NCBI GenBank assembly: GCA_032173965.1
Contig: CM063283.1
Location: 115,495,187 to 115,559,186 of the forward strand
Source: Sitta carolinensis
Taxonomy: Eukaryota; Chordata; Aves; Passeriformes; Sittidae
Direction of reading: 5' to 3'
DNA length: 64,000 nucleotides
Positions within the stretch are counted from its first letter, which is position 1; each line of letters starts with the position of its first letter. Positions 25,401 to 37,400 of this stretch are shown piece by piece. The position numbers were made by a program, and so were the translations under genes. The notes below the pieces were generated by a model, which had not been told where the DNA came from, ran no database searches, and was given only the letters and a program-made list of their open reading frames with translations.

Positions 25401-28400
25401 TCAGCCATGGAGCTGTTCTGTAGTTACTCCTCAGTCTAATTTCTGCCAGAATCCCCAAGTTTTCAAAGCATCAGTTGACAGGGAGGATGTGGAGGAGGAC
25501 ACTGTTGTTTTCCACAGAGGATTTAGGATTCTGTGGAAACCTTCAGGTCGTTTGATGTTGGCTCTAAGTTTGTAAGGAGGTGAAGAAGTTGAGGGAGGTG
25601 GAAGTGTTGGAGGCAAGAGGACATTTCTGGCCACAGTACAGTTTAGATTTCAGTTTCTGTTTCCCACCTCAGACCCCTTTACTGCAGGACACAGAGCTGC
25701 CAGTGGCCTGGGAGCAAACCAGCAATTATTTAGGAACTGGCTGATTCATCCCTCCCCTCACCCTGTCTGGGTGCAGGGAGTTTCTCAGGAACAACTGCAA
25801 TCCAGCTGTCTGGAGGGATGAAAACTTCTGTTGTTGTTTCAGCTCACCTCCACAGAATTCCCATTCTGTAGGTGTGTGGATTTGCAATCACAAATGGGAT
25901 CTGCTTTGGGATTACAAGTGGGATCTGCTTTGGGATTAAAAGTGGGATCTACTTTGGAATCACAAGTGGGATCTACTTTGGGATTACAAATAGGATCTGC
26001 TTTGGAATTAAAAGTGGGATCTGCTTTGGAATCACAAATGGGATCTGCTTTGGGATTACAAATAGGATCTACTTTGGGATTGCAAGTGGGATCTACTTTG
26101 GATTTGCAAGTGGGATCTGCTTTGGAATTGCAAGTGGGATCTACTTTGGATTTGCAAGTGAGATCTGCTTTGCAATTACAAATGGGATCTACTTTGGGAT
26201 TGCAAGTAGGATCTGCTTTGGAATTAAAAGTGGGATCTACTTTGGAATCACAAGTGGGATCTGCTTTGGGATTACAAATAGGATCTACTTTGGAATTAAA
26301 AGTGGGAACTGCTTTGCAATTACAAATGGGATCTGCTTTGGGATTACAAGTGGGATCTGCTTTGGGATTTGCAGCCCATAAAGGGTTATATAAAAGTCTG
26401 CACTTCTGCATTAACAAATCATCACCACATGCTTGGTGTTTATTCCCAGATGTTTATTGCCATCTAGAATATTGAGGATTTCTGTAAAAACAGAATTTCC
26501 TGTGAGTTTTTGACTCCCATGCTTGTTGAGTGAATCTTTGCAAATCACTTTCATGTACTGGAGGAAGAAACCTGAGTGCTAAACTTGCATCTTGTTCTCC
26601 ATTTCAAGGCTCCCGGAGCAGCTGGGAAAACAGGAAGCTTAGGGAAGAAACCTGGTGAGTCAAATATTGTGACAGCACCTTCTCTCTGTTCTTAAGTGTT
26701 CAATTCAATGGCAAGAGAACCTTTTCCATGAAAATACAGTATGTTTGCTCTTGATCATCTTGGAGTAGTTTGCACTGATGAAAACCATTATAAAATAACT
26801 GGAATAAATGCAGTTAATAAATAATGTAACTGTAATAAAAGAATGCATCCTCTAATCATTCTAGCGTGTCAATCACTGAATAACCTGTAGCTAGAGAATA
26901 AAAATGTGCTTGCTCCAAAGTGAGGGTAAACTTCCTGATGGATTGCTGAGCAGAACAGGGGGAGCCATTCCCCCTTGTCCTGCCTTCCCAAGCCTTGTCC
27001 CTCTCCAGCTTTCCTAGCTGTGAAAGCACAAGACAGGAGGAGGAATTTCTAATTAAATACAGCAGATGCTGGCAGGAGAGTGGAAGGTTTAAGCAGAGAA
27101 AAGCCAGGAGCTGAGTCAGTGCTGGGTGAGGGCAGAGCCAGGGAGTGCTGGGGCTGGGAACAGGCTCTGCTGCTGGAAAGGGCTGGGCTGGGTGGGATTG
27201 GGGACAGGAATTGTTCCCTGGAGGGTGGGCAGGGGCTGGGCTGGAATTGCCAGAGCAGCTGTGGCTGCCCCTGGATCCCTGGCAGTGCCCCAGGCATGGA
27301 TGGACACTGGGGCTGGAGCAGCCTGGGGCAGGGGCAGGGGGGGCTCTGAGCTCCATTCCATTCCAAACCATTCCATGGCTCCATGAATTTGTGTGCTAAT
27401 CCTAGATCGAGGTTTAAAGCACCTTTAAACTCAGCTCCAGCCCTTCCCATCCCCTGCCTGGCTCTCCTGTCCCTGCCTCTCCCTCCTGAGGGAGGTTCTG
27501 CTCTCGTTGATTCCTGTGTCCCCTGCAGGGCCCTTGGATTGTTCCTCATCCTCCTCGTGCTCTTCATCCTCTGCTCCTCATCCCCTGTTCCTCATCCCTC
27601 TGCTCCTCATCCTCCTTGTGCTCCTCATTCCTCTGCTCCTCATCCCGCTGCTCCTCATCCCGCTGCTCCTCATCCCCTGCTCTCATTCCTCTGCTCCTCA
27701 TCCGCTGCTCCTCATCCCCTGCTCCTCATCCCTCTGCTCCTCATCCTCCTTGTGCTCCTCATTCCTCTGCTCCTCATCCCGCTGCTCTCATCCCTCTGCT
27801 CCTCATCCCCCTGCTCCTCATCCCTCTGCTCCTCATCCCTCTGCTCCTCATCCCTCTGCTCCTCATCCCGCTGCTCCTCATCCCGCTGCTCCTCATCCCG
27901 CTGCTCCTCATCCCCCTGCTCCTCATCCCCCTGCTCCTCATCCCCCTGCTCCTCATCCCCCTGCTCCTCATCCGCTGCTCCTCATCCCGCTGCTCCTCAT
28001 CCCGCTGCTCCTCATCCCCCTGCTCCTCATCCCGCTGCTCCTCATCCCCCTGCTCCTCATCCCCCTGCTCCTCATCCCGCTGCTCCTCATCCCGCTGCTC
28101 CTCATCCCTCTGCTCCTCATCCCCCTGCTCCTCATCCCGCTGCTCCTCATCCCGCTGCTCCTCATCCCTCTGCTCCTCATCCCCCTGCTCCTCATCCCGC
28201 TGCTCCTCATCCCGCTGCTCCTCATCCCCTGCTCCTCATCCCCCTGCTCCTCATCCCGCTGCTCCTCATCCCGCTGCTCCTCATCCCGCTGCTCCTCATC
28301 CCGCTGCTCCTCATCCCTCTGCTCCTCATCCCGCTGCTCCTCATCCCTCTGCTCCTCATCCCCCTGCTCCTCATCCCGCTGCTCCTCATCCCGCTGCTCC

Positions 28401-31400
28401 TCATCCCTCTGCTCCTCATCCCTCTGCTCCTCATCCCGCTGCTCCTCATCCCTCTGCTCCTCATCCCCCTGCTCCTCATCCCTCTGCTCCTCATCCCTCT
28501 GCTCCTCATCCCTCTGCTCCTCATCCCGCTGCTCCTCATCCCGCTGCTCCTCATCCCGCTGCTCCTCATCCCGCTGCTCCTCATCCCTCTGCTCCTCATC
28601 CTCCTCGTGCTGCTCCTTTGCATCTCAAACATTTCTCTGATCATTTTTCATGGTCCTTTCCTTCTAACTTTCCCCTCAGTCGTTTGCTCGTTTCCATGCT
28701 GGCTCTCAGCTCTCTTGTACCTTGCCTGCCCCTGCCCTCCCTGAGTTCCCTCCTCCCAGCTGTGTGGGTCCTGTGCCTGGGCACTGAGTGCCTAAGGTCC
28801 TATCCCCATCCCAAACCATCCCAAAGCATCCCAAACTATCCCTGGTGCCCAGGGAAGGGGCAGCAGCAGCACCAACCCCCCCTGTGTGTGTTAAACTGGG
28901 TGTGTTAAACCCAGCCCAGGGCTAAGGGAGCCCCCAGAACTCCTGGAACCCAGAGCTGGGTTAAGCCAGAGCAAACCCCAATCCCTCCCTGGGACTGGGA
29001 GCTCCTCTCCTGGGACAGGGATTGCCAGGGAAATCCTCTTTGCTGCTTTCTGGAAAACATTCATTTTTGGCTCAGGTGGTGAAAAATTTCCTGCCAGCCT
29101 TAATTTGCACCTCTTGGTGCAGCTTCATTATTTTGTCATGGCTGTGTCTCTTCTCAGGGAGCTCAGTGCAAAGATGCATTTACTGCATTTGAAGAGCTGT
29201 ACAGTTCCTGTTATTATTACTATTACTATTATTATGCTCTATTTCATTTTTTATCTCCTCCCATAGAGCTGCTGCACCTCTGGTTTCTGATTTATTTCTT
29301 CCTGTAGTCTTCTGAAGCTCTCATTTATTTTACAATTACTACATGTATTCATGGAAATACATAAATCCATGGTAATTTTATGGCAAGAAATAACACGGTG
29401 TTACAGCAGAATTAATGTTGGATAAAAATGTGTTCGGATTTTTTTTTCAAATTAATCTTTTCTTTCCTCCTCTTCTTCAACAGAAATTGCCCAAGTTATT
29501 GCCTCTTACACAGCAACAGGCCCAGAACAGCTGACCCTTGCTCCTGGCCAGTTGATTCTCATCAGAAAGAAGAATCCAGGTGGTTGGTGGGAAGGAGAGC
29601 TCCAAGTGAGTTCCTTTTTTTTTTTTTTTTTTACCTAGTAAAATCCAATTTAAAATAAATAAATAAATAAATAAATAAATTTTAAAAAATTAAATTAAAA
29701 AATATTAATTTTTAAAATAAATTAAAAATTAATTAAAAATTAATTAAAAATTAAAAATAAAATTAAATTTAAAAATAAATTTAAAATACATTTAAAAATA
29801 AAAATAAATAAATTAAAAAAAAAGGTTTTTAGTAGTTCAAAATGCTGCCTGTGTGGGTGATGACTAAATTTGACCCCGTTCCCAATAAACCCCTTCCCAG
29901 GAACAGCCCCACCTTGCTGGCTTTGGGGGAACCCGGGAGAGAGCAGCAGAGCTGAGCAGGGCGGGGAGCTCCGGGCTGGGCTGCCGTGCCCCTGCCGCGG
30001 CTGACAGTGGAATTGGCCAATGTGCTGCTCCTGGAGGAGGCTCCGTGTGCTTGGGGCTAGCAGGAGCTCTGAGACGAGCAGTGCTGCTGCTTTGTCTGGG
30101 CAGTGCACCCCTCGCATTAATTCAGGCCTTTTCACACTTGGCACCCGCCCTTTTGGCCTTTCCTCCTGGTGCTTTTTACTCTTTCCTGGAGGGATCCTCT
30201 TCCAGGATTCCTCTGGGCTTTTCTCTCACTTAACCTTGAGGCTGTTGGTAACTTTTAAATTACTTTTAAGTAACCTTTTAAGCTTTTTAAGTAACTTTTA
30301 AGGCTCCATTAAATGGATTTTAAGAGAGAAAATTAACTTGTCTGGGCAAGAGCTGCCACAGTTATCACTGAGCAGCTGCTGTGAGGCTCTGAAACAGTGA
30401 AATGTTGGGTTTGGCTGTGAACCTCTCATTTATTGTACAATTACCACATCTATTCATGGAAATACATAAATCCATGATAATTTTATGGCAAGAAATAACA
30501 CAGTCTTATAGCAGAATTAAACTGACTCCTATGCAAGTGTAGATAATGTCTTACATGTCTTTTTAACATATAAAAGCAATGTCAGGGTTTTACAGTTGGG
30601 TTTTATTTTGTTGGCAATCCCTGACTTCTTTTTATTCTCCTTTTTCACACTTGGGGGTCAGAGTGAAGGGGAAATAAGGCAAATATTTTAAGCATTACAT
30701 TGTTGGTTTAATGCAGTGTAATTAAATATTTATTAAATATATAGTGTATTAAGTAAATTATCTAATTAGACTTTAGATAAAGTATTTTCTTTTTTAGTAA
30801 AGATTTAGACTGGGAAGAAAGTAGTAAATCCTTTAGATGACTTTTTTTCCACCAAAGCTAACAATCTGTTTTTAAGAGGCAAAATTCTCCTTGCCCAAAA
30901 TGTCAACCTCATTCTAACACAAAAAGGGAACAAACAGTTAAAATAATTCTTGATAGAGAGTTGGAAGCTGGGATTCAAAATTCTGGAAGAACTTTTCTTA
31001 CTGTATGGAATTTTTATGGATCTGATTTGCAGTGGATGTTGGATTTGGGGAAATAACAGAAAAGTTAAAAAAGTTAAAAGTTAAAGTTTCCTGCTTTGGT
31101 GACACAAAGGAAAAAAAAGCTTGGATATGTTACTGTAAAAGCAAAAAGGAAAAAGAAAAGAGGAAATTTGGATTCTTAATCTATTTCAAGTGTCACACCC
31201 TGGGGATCTAATGTAACTAATGTTTAAATGTAACTTCACGAGCGATCATTTCACCCGAAATACCAACGAGGTCCTGTGTGGGCACTGCACTGGGCACTGC
31301 TGGCACAGAGAGAGCACGGGCTCCCTCCCTGTGCCCTGTGCCCGGCCTGGGCTGGGCTGAGCCCCGAGCTCTGCCTGCCCGGGCCGGGCTCAGCCCCGAG

Positions 31401-34400
31401 CTCTGCCTGCCCGGGCCGGGCTCAGCCCCGAGCTCTGCCTGCCCGGGCTGGGCTCAGCCCCGAGCTCTGCCTGCCCGGGCCGGGCTGAGCCCCGAGCTCT
31501 GCCTGCCCGGGCCGGGCTGAGCCCCGAGCTCTGCCTGCCCGGGCCGGGCTGAGCCCCGAGCTCTGCCTGCCCGGGCCGGGCTGAGCCCCGAGCTCTGCCT
31601 GCCCGGGCCGGGCTCAGCCCCGAGCTCTGCCTGCCCGGGCCGGGCTCAGCCCCGAGCTCTGCCTGCCCGGGCCGGGCTGAGCCCCGAGCTCTGCCTGCCC
31701 GGGCCGGGCTCAGCCCCGAGCTCTGCCTGCCCGGGCCGGGCTCAGCCCCGAGCTCTGCCTGCCCGGGCTGGGCTCAGCCCCGAGCTCTGCCTGCCCGGGC
31801 TGGGCTGAGCCCCGAGCTCTGCCTGCCCGGGCTGGGCTCAGCCCCGAGCTCTGCCTGCCCGGGCCGGGCTCGGCCCCGAGCTCTGCCTGCCCGGGCTGGA
31901 CCGGGCTCAGCCCCGAGCTCTGCCTGCCCGGCCTGGACCGGGCTCAGCCCCGAGCTCTGCCTGCCCAGCCTGGGCCGGGCTCAGCCCCGAGCTCTGCCTG
32001 CCCAGCCTGGACCGGGCTCAGCCCCGAGCTCTGCCTGCCCAGCCTGGACCGAGCTCAGCCCGAGCTCTGCTGCCCGGGCGGCTCGGCCCGAGCTCTGCCT
32101 GCCCGGCCGGCTCGCCCGAGCTCTGCCTGCCCAGCTGGGGCACCCCACCCCGGGCTCGGCCCCGAGCTCTGCTGCCCGGCACCCGAGGTGCCGGCGGCTC
32201 GGCCCCGAGCTCTGCCTGCCCCGGGCCGGCTCAGCCCCGAGCTCTGCCTGCCCGGGCCGGCTCGGCCCCGAGCTCTGCCTGCCCGGGCCGGGCTGAGCCC
32301 CGAGCTCTGCCTGCCCGGGCCGGGCTCAGCCCCGAGCTCTGCCTGCCCGGGCCGGGCTCAGCCCCGAGCTCTGCCTGCCCGGGCTCGGCTCAGCCCCGAG
32401 CTCTGCCTGCCCGGGCCGGGCTGAGCCCCGAGTTCTGCTGCCTGCCCGAGCTCGGCTCAGCCCGAGCTCTGCCTGCCGGCCGGGTGAGCCCCGAGCTCTG
32501 CCTGCCCGGGCTCGGGCTCAGCCCCGAGCTCTGCCTGCCCGGGCCGGCTACCCCGAGCTCTGCCTGCCCGCTGCTCAGCCCCGAGCTCTGCCTGCCCGCT
32601 GGACGGCTAGCCCCGAGCTCTGCCTGCCCGGGCTGAGGCTCGGGCTCAGCCAGCCCCGAGCTCGCCTGCCAGCTGCCCGGCTTGCCTCCGGGGCTCAGCC
32701 CCGAGCTCTGCCTGCCCGGGCCGGGCTCAGCCCCCAGCTCTGCCTGCCCGGGCCGGGCTCAGCCCCAGCTCTGCCTGCCCGGGCTCGGCTCAGCCGCGCT
32801 GTCTCCGCAGGCGCGTGGCAAGAAGCGCCAGATCGGCTGGTTCCCCGCCAACTACGTCAAGCTGCTGAGCCCTGGCACCAGCAAGGGCACCCCCACCGAG
32901 CTGCCCCGGCCTGCTGCCCCCTCAGGTGAGCCTTGGTGCCCCCTCAGGTGAGCGTTGGTGCCCCCCAGGTGAGCCCTGCTGTCCCCAGGTGAGCCCTGCC
33001 CACATCCTGGGCCTCTGCTGGGCCTGTTCAGGGAGGGCTGGGGTGCTCCAGAGCCTCAGGGGTGTTCCTGCATGCCCTAAAGCATCCCAATCCCAAAGCA
33101 TCCCATCCCATCCCATTGATCCCATCCCATCCCTACAGTGACTGTGGGACAGGTGCTCTGGGATGTTCCTCCATCCCATCCCATCGATCCCATCCCATTC
33201 CATTCCACCCCATCCATGCCCTGGCTGTGGGATAGGAGCTCTGGAATATTCCTTCATCTCATCCCCATCCCACTGATCCCACCCCATCCCATCCCATCCC
33301 ATTGATCCCATTCCACCCCATCCAATCCCATCCCATCCCTGCAGCGACTGCGGAACAGGAGTTCTGGGTTGTTCCCATTGATCCCATCCCACCCCATCCC
33401 TGGCTGGGACAGGAGCTCTGGGATGTTCCTCCATCCCCACCCCATCCCACTGATCCCATTCAACCCATCCATCCATTCCATCCCACCCATTCCATTCCAT
33501 CCCATCCCATCAATCCCACCCCATCCCAGGCTGTGCCAGGAGCTGGAGGGGCTCAGGGGATGCAGGGCTGGCCCGGGGGCTCCTCTCCTGCAGCCCCCTG
33601 CCCGGGGGCTCCCCAGGTGCCACCCATCATCCTGGCTCTGGAACTGCTGCTGGCTGGTACAGAAACCCAGAGAATGCCTTCCCCAAAGCCTCCTGGAGTT
33701 CAGGTGTAGAATGGGAACTCAGCAGTGAGGCACCACCTTTTACAAGGGAATATGATGAGATTTTTTTTAATATATTTTCGACATTTTTTCAGGTTGGACA
33801 ATCTGAGACTTTCCCCACATGCTAAATTTTACAGAATAAAATTTTAGCAGTTATTGTATTGCCTGCAGAACATCAAAATCTTAATTAAACTGTAATTAAA
33901 AAGAAGAGAGAAGCTGTTTGGCAAATTGAAATCAGCTGCTGGCTTGGTACGAGGATGAAAATAAAAGCAAATTTTAGGATTAATCCACTGGGGAGAAGCT
34001 GCCAGCAAGGCTCATTAAATAGAAGTCTGGTGGGAAAACCCAGAAGCCCTGTGGCCTGGCAAAGAGAGAACAGCAGAGAAATAAGAGGGGATTATTTATT
34101 TAACTAAACAGTCCTGCTGCTTCAGAGAATTCAGGGCTGCTTTGTCCCGAGTGAGCAGAGCCAGCTGTACTCTGAGCCTGGGGAATTCCACTGCAGGAAA
34201 GAGAAAACCCCTGCAGGAACCAGTGCTGGGTGCCAGCAGAGCAGCTTTTTTGGCCAGTTCTGTTCCTTTTCTCTGGTGTTTTCCAAGATTTTTTAGTTCT
34301 CAAAACCTCACTGGGACAACAAGGACATCACCCTTGGCTTTCTTGTGGATTATTTCAGCTTCCAAGAGTGGAAGTTGAAACATGTCCCAGATTTTCCTGT

Positions 34401-37400
34401 CTGCTGAGCAGTCCTGGGGGGTCCCAGGGGGAAGGTGTCCCTGTCCTGGGCACTGCATGGGCTTTGAGGTCCCTTCCCACCCAAGCCCTGCTGGGATCCA
34501 TGAAACTCTTTGGGGTTTTTAAACCCCTGGAGTCAGTTTGGGGAGGGCTGAGCTGAGCCCCAGGATGGGCTCTGTGGGAATTATTAAAGGTGAGAAGGCT
34601 TTCAGAAAGGTGTAAAAGAAGGCCTTAGAAACAGAACAGAACAGACAATTTGGAATTAAGCTGCAGTTGTAAAGTTTGAAAGTAGAAGAGTTACATTAAG
34701 CGTAATAAGGAAAGACATGAAACAAGAGCTTGAGTCTTAAGCTTAGCTAGAATAAACATTAAAACTACAGAAAAATCTGCTTAGTAAGAGAGGTTGAAGT
34801 CACTGCAGTGTCCTGGAGCTGTCCTGAGCCATGGGCAGTGTCCAGAGCTGACCTCTGCACGTGGGCAGGGTTAGGCTGGGGATTAGGGCTGGGTTAGGCT
34901 GGGGTTTAGGGCTGGGTTAGGCTGGGGATTAGGGCTGGGTTAGGCTGGGGTTTAGGGCTGGGGTTTATGGCAAGGTTCTTCCCCTGAGGGTGCTGGCACT
35001 GCCCAGGGAAGGGGCACGGCCCCGAGCTCCAGGACAGCGCTCAGGCTGTCCCGGGGGTCGGTGGAGCAGGGCAGGGTTGGCTCAGGCTGTCCCGGGGGTC
35101 GGTGGAGCAGGGCAGGGTTGGCTCAGGCTGTCCCGGGGGTCGGTGGAGCAGGGCAGGGTTGGCTCAGGCTGTCCCGGGGGTCGGTGGAGCAGGGCAGGGT
35201 TGGCTCAGGCTGTCCCGGGGGTCGGTGGAGCAGGGCAGGGTTGGCTCAGGCTGTCCCGGGGGGTCAGGCAGGGCTGGCTCAGGCTGTCCCGGGGGTCGGT
35301 GGAGCAGGGCAGGGTTGGCTCAGGCTGTCCCGGAGGATGGTGGGGTCAGGCAGGGTTGGCTCAGGCTGTCCCGGGGGGTCAGGCAGGGTTGGCTCAGGCT
35401 GTCCCGGGTGGTTGGGGGAGCAGGGCAGGGCTGGCTCAGGCTGTCCCGGGAGGTTTGGGGATCAGGGCAGGGCTGGCTCAGGCTGTCCCGGGAGGTTTGG
35501 GGATCAGGGCAGGGCTGGCTCAGGCTGTCCCGGGAGGATGGTGGGGTCAGGGCAGGGCTGGCTCAGGCTGTCCCGGAGGATGGTGGGGTCAGGGCAGGGC
35601 TGGCTCAGGCTGTCCCGGGGGTCGGTGGGGTCAGGCAGGGTTGTCTCAGGCTGTCCCGGGAGGTTGGTGGGGTCAGGCAGGGTTGGCTCAGGCTGTCCCG
35701 GGTGGTTGGGGGAGCAGGGCAGGGCTGGCTCAGGCTGTCCCGGGAGGTTTGGGGATCAGGGCAGGGCTGGCTCAGGCTGTCCCGGGAGGTTTGGGGATCA
35801 GGGCAGGGCTGGCTCAGGCTGTCCCGGGAGGTTTGGGGATCAGGGCAGGGTTGTCTCAGGCTGTCCCGGAGGATGGTGGGGTCAGGCAGGGTTGTCTCAG
35901 GCTGTCCCGGGAGGTTTGGGGATCAGGGCAGGGCTGGCTCAGACTGTCCCGGGAGGTTTGGGGATCAGGGCAGGGTTGTCTCAGGCTGTCCCGGGAAGTT
36001 GGGGGAGCAGGGCAGGGCTGGCTCAGGCTGTCCCGGGGGTCGGTGGAGCAGGGCAGGGCTGGTTCAGGCTGTCCCGGGAGGTTGGTGGGGTCAGGCAGGG
36101 TTGGCTCAGGCTGTCCCGGGTGGTTGGTGGGGTCAGGCAGGGTTGGCTCAGGCTGTCCCGGGAGGATGGTGGGGTCAGGGCAGGGCTGGCTCAGGCTGTC
36201 CCGGGGGTCGGTGGGGTCAGGGCAGGGCTGGTTCAGGCTGTCCCGGGAGGTTGGTGGGGTCAGGCAGGGTTGTCTCAGGCTGTCCCGGGTGGCGCAGCCC
36301 CCAGGTGAGCCCTGTCCCCCGCAGTGTGCCAGGTGATCGGCATGTACGACTACAACGCGCAGAACGACGACGAGCTGGCCTTCAGCAAGGGCCAGATCAT
36401 CACCGTGCTCAGCAGGGAGGACCCCGACTGGTGGAAGGGCGAGGTCAACGGCCACGTGGGACTCTTCCCCTCCAACTACGTGAAGCTGACCACGGACACG
36501 GACCCGAGCCAGCAGTGTGAGTGTGTGCGGGCAATCGGGCGGGGAACAGCGGCAGTGTCAGAGTGCCACGGGAAACCGGGCTGGGACCCTGCCCGGCAGT
36601 GTGAGTGGGCAACCGGGCTGGGACCCTGCCCGGCAGTGTGAGTGGGCTGGGGACCCCCGGCAGTGTGAGTGGGCTGGGGACCCCCCGGCAGTGTGAGTGG
36701 GCTGGGGACCCCCCGGCAGTGTGAGTGAGCCGGGGACCCCCGGCAGTGTGAGTGAGCAGGGAACCCCCCGGCAGTGTGAGTGAGCAGGGAACCCCCCGGC
36801 AGTGTGAGTGAGCAGGGAACCCCCGGCAGTGTGAGTGGGCCGGGGACCCCCCGGCAGTGTGAGTGAGCCGGGGACCCCCCGGCAGTGTGAGTGAGCAGGG
36901 AACCCCCCGGCAGTGTGAGTGAGCAGGGAACCCCCCAGCAGTGTGAGTGAGCAGGGAACCCCCCGGCAGTGTGAGTGAGCCGGGGACCCCGGCAGTGTGA
37001 GTGAGCAGGGAACCCCCCGGCAGTGTGAGTGAGCAGGGAACCCCCGGCAGTGTGAGTGGGCCGGGGACCCCCCGGCAGTGTGAGTGAGCAGGGAACCCCC
37101 CGGCAGTGTGAGTGAGCCGGGGACCCCCGGCAGTGTGAGTGAGCCGGGGACCCCCGGCAGTGTGAGTGAGCCACGGGCAGGCGGGGCCGGGCCACAGGCT
37201 GGGGCTGGGCAGGAGCCACAGGCAGCGCTGGGGCAGGACAGCACTGGGGCCACAGGCTGCACTGGGGCCAGGCAGCCCCAGGACCCCCTGCAGGTGCCAC
37301 AGGCTGCACTGGGCCCTGCACAGGTGACACAGGCACCCCCGAGGCCACAGGCAGCACTGGGGCCACAAGGAGCCACATGCAGCACAGGTAGCACTGGGAC

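Noticed and set aside
25831..26475. 214-codon frame with a regular SALGLQVG pattern
   Set aside because: 24-bp array in an intron; no homologous protein feature.
27383..28908. Open frames of 377-453 codons on +, 65-140 on -
   Set aside because: Created by the 15-bp period; peptides are pure repeat ([15 protein letters not shown]) in every frame.
34862..34975. Interstitial telomere sequence
   Set aside because: TTAGGG occurs only within a longer GGCTGGGGATTAGGGCT unit; no pure TTAGGG run.
34990..36520. Open frames of 415-472 codons
   Set aside because: Shadow of the 41-bp array; the frames end in or pass SH3E out of phase.
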